A stretch of 64,000 bases of DNA from Roseiarcus sp963696665 (GTDB taxonomy: Bacteria > Pseudomonadota > Alphaproteobacteria > Rhizobiales > Beijerinckiaceae), in the NCBI GenBank assembly GCA_963696665.1, contig CAVOLE010000013.1, positions 62,001 through 126,000 of the forward strand, read 5' to 3'. The notes beneath the pieces were generated by a model. The model was given only the letters and a program-made list of their open reading frames with translations. It was not told where the DNA came from and did not search any database. A program made the position numbers and the translations under genes. This document shows positions 60,002-64,000 of the stretch, piece after piece (position 1 is the first letter of the stretch; each line of letters starts with the position of its first letter).

Positions 60002-61189
60002 TCACGCCATCTCGATCGCCATCGCGGTCGCTTCGCCGCCGCCGATGCAGAGCGAGGCGACCCCGCGCTTGCCGCCGCGGGCCCGAAGGGCGGCGATCAG
60101 CGTCACCAGAATGCGCGCGCCCGAAGCGCCGATCGGATGGCCGAGCGCGCAGGCGCCGCCGTTGACGTTGACCTTCTCATGCGCGAGGCCGAGGTCGCGC
60201 ATCGCGGCCATGGCGACGACGGCGAACGCCTCGTTGATCTCGAAAAGATCGACGGAATCTTTGCTCCATCCTGTCTTGTCGAGCAGCTTTTTCAGCGCGC
60301 CGATGGGGGCGGTGGGGAAATCCTTGGGCGCGGCGGCGTGGGTCGAATGCGCGACGACGCGCGCGAGAGGCGCTGCGCCGCGCTTCTCGGCTTCGCTTTC
60401 GCGCATCATGATGAGCGCCGCGGCGCCGTCGGAGATCGAGCTCGAATTGGCGGCTGTCACCGTGCCGCCGTCGCGGAATGCGGGCTTGAGCGTCGGGATC
60501 TTGTCCGGTTTCGCCTTGGGCGGCTGCTCGTCGGTCACGACAAGCGTCTCAGTTTTGCCCGCCTTCACGCTGACGGGCGCGATCTCCCAGGCGAAATCGC
60601 CGTTCGCGATCGCGCGGTTGGCGCGTTCCAGGGAGCTCACCGCATAGGCGTCCTGCGCATGCCGTGTGAACTGGTAGGCTTCGGCGCAATCCTCGGCGAA
60701 CGTCCCCATGAGCCGGCCCTTGTCGTAGGCGTCCTCGAGACCATCGAGGAACATATGATCGAGGGCGCGGCCGTGGCCCATGCGGTAGCCCGAGCGCGCG
60801 CGGTCGAGGAGATAGGGCGCGTTGCTCATGCTCTCCATGCCGCCGGCGACGACGACATCGGCGGAGCCGGCGCGCAGAAGGTCGTGGGCTACCATGGCGG
60901 CCTTCATCCCCGAGCCGCACATCTTGTTGATCGTCGTCGCGCCCGCTGCGACCGGGAGCCCGGCGCCGATGGCCGCCTGACGCGCCGGCGCCTGGCCCTG
61001 CCCTGCCGGCAGAACGCAGCCCATCAGAATTTCGTCGACGCTCTCGGCCTTGATCCCGGCCCGCTCGACCGCGGCGAAAATTGCGCGCGCGCCAAGCGCG
61101 TGGGCCGGCGCGTCCTTCAAGTCGCCGAGAAAGCCGCCCATCGGCGTGCGCGCCGCGCCGACGATGACGATGGGGTCTGTGGCGGTCAT
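60002..61189 (-). CDS. Acetyl-CoA acetyltransferase (thiolase)
   Basis: A 395-residue thiolase with all active-site blocks: TINKMCGSGMKAAM (acyl-accepting Cys), ACALGHPIGASGAR (His) and ASLCIGGGEATAM (second Cys). NEAFAVVAMAAM is also present. Length fits biosynthetic/degradative thiolases that make or cleave acetoacetyl-CoA; in many Hyphomicrobiales it feeds polyhydroxybutyrate or amino acid breakdown. No PHB genes are adjacent. Confidence 0.93.
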   Translation of the reverse strand: MTATDPIVIVGAARTPMGGFLGDLKDAPAHALGARAIFAAVERAGIKAESVDEILMGCVLPAGQGQAPARQAAIGAGLPVAAGATTINKMCGSGMKAAMVAHDLLRAGSADVVVAGGMESMSNAPYLLDRARSGYRMGHGRALDHMFLDGLEDAYDKGRLMGTFAEDCAEAYQFTRHAQDAYAVSSLERANRAIANGDFAWEIAPVSVKAGKTETLVVTDEQPPKAKPDKIPTLKPAFRDGGTVTAANSSSISDGAAALIMMRESEAEKRGAAPLARVVAHSTHAAAPKDFPTAPIGALKKLLDKTGWSKDSVDLFEINEAFAVVAMAAMRDLGLAHEKVNVNGGACALGHPIGASGARILVTLIAALRARGGKRGVASLCIGGGEATAMAIEMA

Positions 61190-61368
61190 CGGGTTGGCCT
61201 CCGCTTGCGGTTGAGCAGTCTTCGCGGATGTTCCCCGCGCAACGCCGCTCTGTCACATATAGGGAAGTAGCGAGCGATTAGGAACGCTGCCCTTTAAAGG
61301 TTCTTGAAGTCCGGATCCTAAGCTATGGGCAGCCCCAAGGCGCCCACAAGGATGGCTGTCCCACCGCA

Positions 61369-61911
61369 ATGGAAGCCGATCGTGCCGCCTATTCGTTTCG
61401 GCTGGCGACAGCGAACGATCTCCCGCGCCTTCGTCGCTGGCTCAACGCGCCCGAAGTCCGGCGCTGGTGGGGAAATCCAATCGAGCAATTCGAACTGCTG
61501 CGCGCGGATTTGAACGAACCGCTTATGACGATGCGCATCATTTCACTCGGCGGCCGGCCATTCGCCTACGCGCAAGATTATGACGTGCATTCCTGGCCGC
61601 AGCCTCATCTCTCCCATTTGCCGAGAGGATCGCGGGCGATTGACAGCTTCGTCGGCTGGCCGTCGATGATCGGCCGCGGCCACGGACAAGCTTACCTGAG
61701 GCTGCTGGCGGAGCGGCTCTGCGCGGAAGGCGCGCCGCTGGTCGCGATCGATCCGGCGGAAGGGAATCTGCGCGCGCGGCGCGCTTATAGGAATGCCGGG
61801 TTTCGCCTTCAGACGATGGTTGTGACCGAGACCGGACCGGCGGCGCTCATGGTGTTCGAGCCTCAGCGCGCGACGGGCGGCAAGGGCGAACGCTACCAAC
61901 GGCAGGCGTGA
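61369..61911 (+). CDS. GNAT acetyltransferase, aminoglycoside 6'-acetyltransferase-like
   Basis: A 180-residue GNAT protein. YSFRLATANDLPRLRRWLNAPEVRRWWGNP is the start typical of the AAC(6')/siderophore acyltransferase group. FVGWPSMIGRGHGQAYLRLLAERL is the acetyl-CoA loop, and IDPAEGNLRARRAYRNAGFR the motif B region. It may modify an aminoglycoside-like or other amine; resistance cannot be claimed from sequence. It ends 4 bases before the convergent hypothetical gene. Confidence 0.82.
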   Translation: MEADRAAYSFRLATANDLPRLRRWLNAPEVRRWWGNPIEQFELLRADLNEPLMTMRIISLGGRPFAYAQDYDVHSWPQPHLSHLPRGSRAIDSFVGWPSMIGRGHGQAYLRLLAERLCAEGAPLVAIDPAEGNLRARRAYRNAGFRLQTMVVTETGPAALMVFEPQRATGGKGERYQRQA

Positions 61912-61915
61912 GGGC

Positions 61916-62245
61916 TCACTTGTCGGAAAAGAGCGTGAGCAGGACTTTGCCCTTGTCGCCGATCACGCAGACGAGCGTTTGCGGCTTGGTGGTCTTTGTT
62001 CGCTCCACGTAAGCGTCGCCAATGACGACCGTCTTGATTGGGACATTTTCGATCGTCGTGTCGGCCTTGATGATTTTCGCGCTATCGAGATCGATCAGCA
62101 CGTCCTTGACTTGCGGAAACTTCTGCTTGAGCGCGAGCAGACCGCTCGCCTTGCAAGCATCCGCTTCAGGAGACAATGTTTCCGCGAGAGCCGTGCTCGC
62201 GATCAGCGAAGCCAGCGCCGTTAACGCATATCCGAGCCGCGACAT
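61916..62245 (-). CDS. Secreted hypothetical protein
   Basis: A 109-residue protein with a signal peptide (MSRLGYALTALASLIASTALA). The mature domain has two Cys (ADACKASGLLALKQKFPQV and TLVCVIGDKGKVLLTLF) and a mixed beta pattern. It resembles small periplasmic proteins of unknown function common in Hyphomicrobiales. No family is named. Confidence 0.7.
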   Translation of the reverse strand: MSRLGYALTALASLIASTALAETLSPEADACKASGLLALKQKFPQVKDVLIDLDSAKIIKADTTIENVPIKTVVIGDAYVERTKTTKPQTLVCVIGDKGKVLLTLFSDK

Positions 62246-62373
62246 TGAATGATCTCCCCGCCGTACCTCTCATGCAAACTTCGGCGGCGGCGACTTGTTC
62301 CACGTTCGTCCTGCGCGGCGGCGGCACTGCTTTGCTCGCGCGCGCCAGGCGCGCATGGTAGAGATACACATTC

Positions 62374-63193
62374 ATGACCCTCTCGAGCGAAGAGATAGAG
62401 CGCTACGCGCGGCAGATCGTCCTGCACGGTCTGGGCGGGCCCGGACAGAACAAGCTCAAGGCGGCGCGCGCGCTCGTCATCGGCGCGGGCGGGCTCGGCT
62501 CGCCGGCGCTGCAATATCTCGCCGGCGCCGGCGTTGGGACGCTCGGGATCGTCGACGACGACATCGTCTCGCTCTCCAATCTGCATCGCCAGGTCATCCA
62601 TGCGACGGGCGATGTCGGACGGCGCAAGACGGAGAGCGCGGAAGCCGCGATCGCTCGCATCAATCCGCATGTTGCGGTCGAGCCGATCGCGACGCGGCTG
62701 GACGAGAAGAACGCGCGAAGCCATTGTTCGGCGCTTCGACGTCGTGCTTGATGGCTCGGACAATTTCGCCACGCGCTACGCGCTATCGGACGCGTGCTTT
62801 CATGAGCAACGTCCGCTCGTTTCAGCGGCGCTCGGCGAATTCGACGGCACGCTCACGACGCTGAAGCCGTACGAGAAGGGACCGGACGGCAAGCCCAACC
62901 CGACCTATCGCTGCCTCTTCCCCGAGCCGCCCGAGCCCGGGACCATCCCGACCTGTGCGGAAGCTGGCGTGTTGGGCGCGCTTGCCGGGGTGCTCGGCTC
63001 GCTGATGGCGCTCGAAGCGATCCGCGTCCTGGTCGACGGCTTCGGCGACGGCGATGAGGGACTGGTCGGGCGGCTCTTGATGATCGACGCGCGCGCCATG
63101 CGGTTCGAGACGCTGCGCTACGCCTGGGACCCGGAGAATCCGCTGAGCGGCGAAGGCGCGCCAAGCGAGGCGCTCGTCACGCGGGAGGTTTAG
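62374..63193 (+). pseudogene. MoeB/HesA/ThiF family adenylyltransferase, frameshifted
   Basis: About 270 residues across two frames. The first has RYARQIVLHGLGGPGQNKL, the nucleotide loop GAGGLGSPALQYLAGAGVG and DDDIVSLSNLHRQVIHATGD. It breaks near 62712-62722 (in NAR-EAIVRRFDVVLDGSDNF), where two bases are lost or one gained. The second has YRCLFPEPPEPGTIPTCAEAGVLG, with the conserved Cys before AEAGVLG. The family adenylates MoaD- or ThiS-like proteins. No moaD or thiS is adjacent, so the partner is unknown. Confidence 0.82.
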
Positions 63194-63207
63194 ATCGACG
63201 CAGCAAA

Positions 63208-63305
63208 TTGTAGCCGCGCCGAAGCCCGTCGATAGACGGGCGTTCTTCCGAACGCCTTTTGGAGCGCGGCTACGCGGTCAGCGACGTCAGCGACCGCGTC
63301 TACAA
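63208..63305. repeat. TTGTAG...CTACAA interspersed palindromic element, copy 4 (long form)
   Basis: TTGTAGCCGCGC opens it, then the two-hairpin module AGCCCGTC/GACGGGC and GGCGTTC/GAACGCC (63223-63256), then GAGCGCGGCTACGCGGTC, a repeat of GTCAGCGAC, and CCGCGTCTACAA at the end. It lies between the MoeB-like and the small membrane protein genes. Confidence 0.75.
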
Positions 63306-63325
63306 CGCCGGCAGCGACCAGCGAC

Positions 63326-63559
63326 TCACTTGGCCGGATTGACGAAGTCGACGCAATTGGCGCGGCCCGAATCGAGGCAGCGCTGAAATCTGCGGCTGTG
63401 ACCTAAGGCGTCGAACAGCCAGTAGCCGATCAAGACGAGCGCGGTCGCCGCAAGAAGCACGACGACATTGGCAAGTCTGCGTGGCTCAAAATCCGCCTCC
63501 ACCTCGGCCCGCTGCCGCGGATAGAGGCGATCGAATTCCTCCGGTCGGTCTTGCGCCAT
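63326..63559 (-). CDS. Small hypothetical membrane protein
   Basis: A 77-residue protein, MAQDRPEEFDRLYPRQRAEV, with one membrane helix (LANVVVLLAATALVLIGYWLF) and a C-terminal part with two Cys (RFQRCLDSGRANCVDFVNPAK). The two Cys may form a disulfide in the periplasm. No family is recognised. Confidence 0.6.
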   Translation of the reverse strand: MAQDRPEEFDRLYPRQRAEVEADFEPRRLANVVVLLAATALVLIGYWLFDALGHSRRFQRCLDSGRANCVDFVNPAK

Positions 63560-63781
63560 TGCCTACGCCCTCGGTCAGGATTGGGCGACGCTTGCTCACC
63601 TGCTCTATAACACAATTCTGCTCCGCGAACTCGGCTTTGCTTGCGCGCCTGAAGCCGCGCTGCGGTCACGGGTCGAGCGCTTCGCGTGCGCGAACTGACA
63701 AGAGCATTTTAACATTTTTCATCAGGTTAACCTAATCTCCGCGATGCATGGTGAGGGGGCTCAATCCTACCGGAGATAGGC

Positions 63782-64000
63782 ATGCGCCGCCTCGCCCCCC
63801 TTTGCATTCCCGTGCTTCTGCTCGCCATTCCCGTCCCGGCTATCGCCGCCAACGATGGCGTGATCGTCTTCGTAGCCCCGCAGACCCAAGCGGCCGGAGG
63901 CGCTTCCGCCGACGCGGCGCCGATCCCCGCTCCGGCCCTAGTCCCGATGCGCGGACGATATGGCGGCGGCTTCATCGAAGCGCTGCTGACCGGCGGCGCG
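63782..64000 (+). CDS. Secreted protein, N-terminal part (3' end outside window)
   Basis: An open frame from an ATG with GGAG upstream, MRRLAPLCIPVLLLAIPVPAIA, a clear signal peptide. The visible mature part is NDGVIVFVAPQTQAAGGASA, a Pro/Ala linker and RGRYGGGFIEALLTGG. It continues past the right edge. Too little is visible to name a family. Confidence 0.6.
   Translation, partial: MRRLAPLCIPVLLLAIPVPAIAANDGVIVFVAPQTQAAGGASADAAPIPAPALVPMRGRYGGGFIEALLTGGA

Overview
This window looks like a chromosomal segment of an alphaproteobacterium, probably order Hyphomicrobiales (Rhizobiales) and possibly the Beijerinckiaceae/Methylocystaceae side. The basis is high GC, an IalB-family protein, an opgGH pair, a MotA-like/OmpA-like pair, alphaproteobacterial-style TetR, ArsR and LuxR regulators, and a dense CopC/PCuAC/CopD copper locus. 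The taxonomic placement is inference. I see no transposase, CRISPR array, phage module or rRNA. There is one tRNA (Val, GAC).

Layout. 1-5.6 kb: a minus-strand uptake unit made of a cupin dioxygenase, a Liv-type binding protein, an AraC regulator and livHMG (livG runs off the left edge), headed by a terminator or possible sRNA. 6.3-7.1 kb: an AT-richer LuxR solo. 7.9-11.7 kb: a copper locus (DUF2946, outer-membrane-like protein, two CopC, PCuAC, frameshifted copD). 11.8-18 kb: oleate hydratase behind a CRP-like site, a Gly/His tandem-repeat secreted protein, a striking array of 9-mers, a divergent TetR/hydrolase pair with clear operators, and glmU. 18.2-21.9 kb: opgGH glucan synthesis. 22-24.5 kb: a decayed region with a truncated phosphodiester glycosidase, a REP-flanked DUF559 gene, a duplicated small membrane protein gene and a truncated response regulator. 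24.6-30.6 kb: rhomboid protease, Ldh_2 dehydrogenase, PAS and PilZ proteins, a lipoprotein, IalB, tRNA-Val and GNAT. 30.7-31.6 kb: a non-coding stretch with a structured RNA candidate. 31.6-45.6 kb: asd, MotA/OmpA-like pair, hydrolase, typA, MBL hydrolase, arfB, SDR/ArsR, leuC and TetR/MFS. 45.6-50.2 kb: an SsuABC/TauABC-like importer and an orphan binding protein. 50.4-55.1 kb: a molybdenum unit (mop, modABC, sulfite dehydrogenase sorAB). 55-64 kb: an Rbs-type sugar importer, cysK, thiolase, GNAT, a MoeB/HesA protein and small hypotheticals.

Genes that work together. ModABC imports molybdate that the adjacent SorA-type enzyme needs for its cofactor; its electrons would pass to the SorB-like cytochrome. 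The copper genes form one same-strand series of periplasmic copper-handling proteins. OpgG and OpgH overlap and jointly make osmoregulated periplasmic glucans. Several regulators are divergent from a single target and have visible inverted repeats between them.

Two window-wide signals stand out. First, at least six otherwise good genes carry one- or two-base frameshifts (copD, typA twice, an ABC binding protein, moeB/hesA, a hydrolase N-terminus, DUF559), several in short homopolymers; this suggests residual assembly indels as well as real decay. Second, short palindromic elements bounded by TTGTAG...CTACAA occur at least four times between genes, and share a hairpin module with a different REP family.
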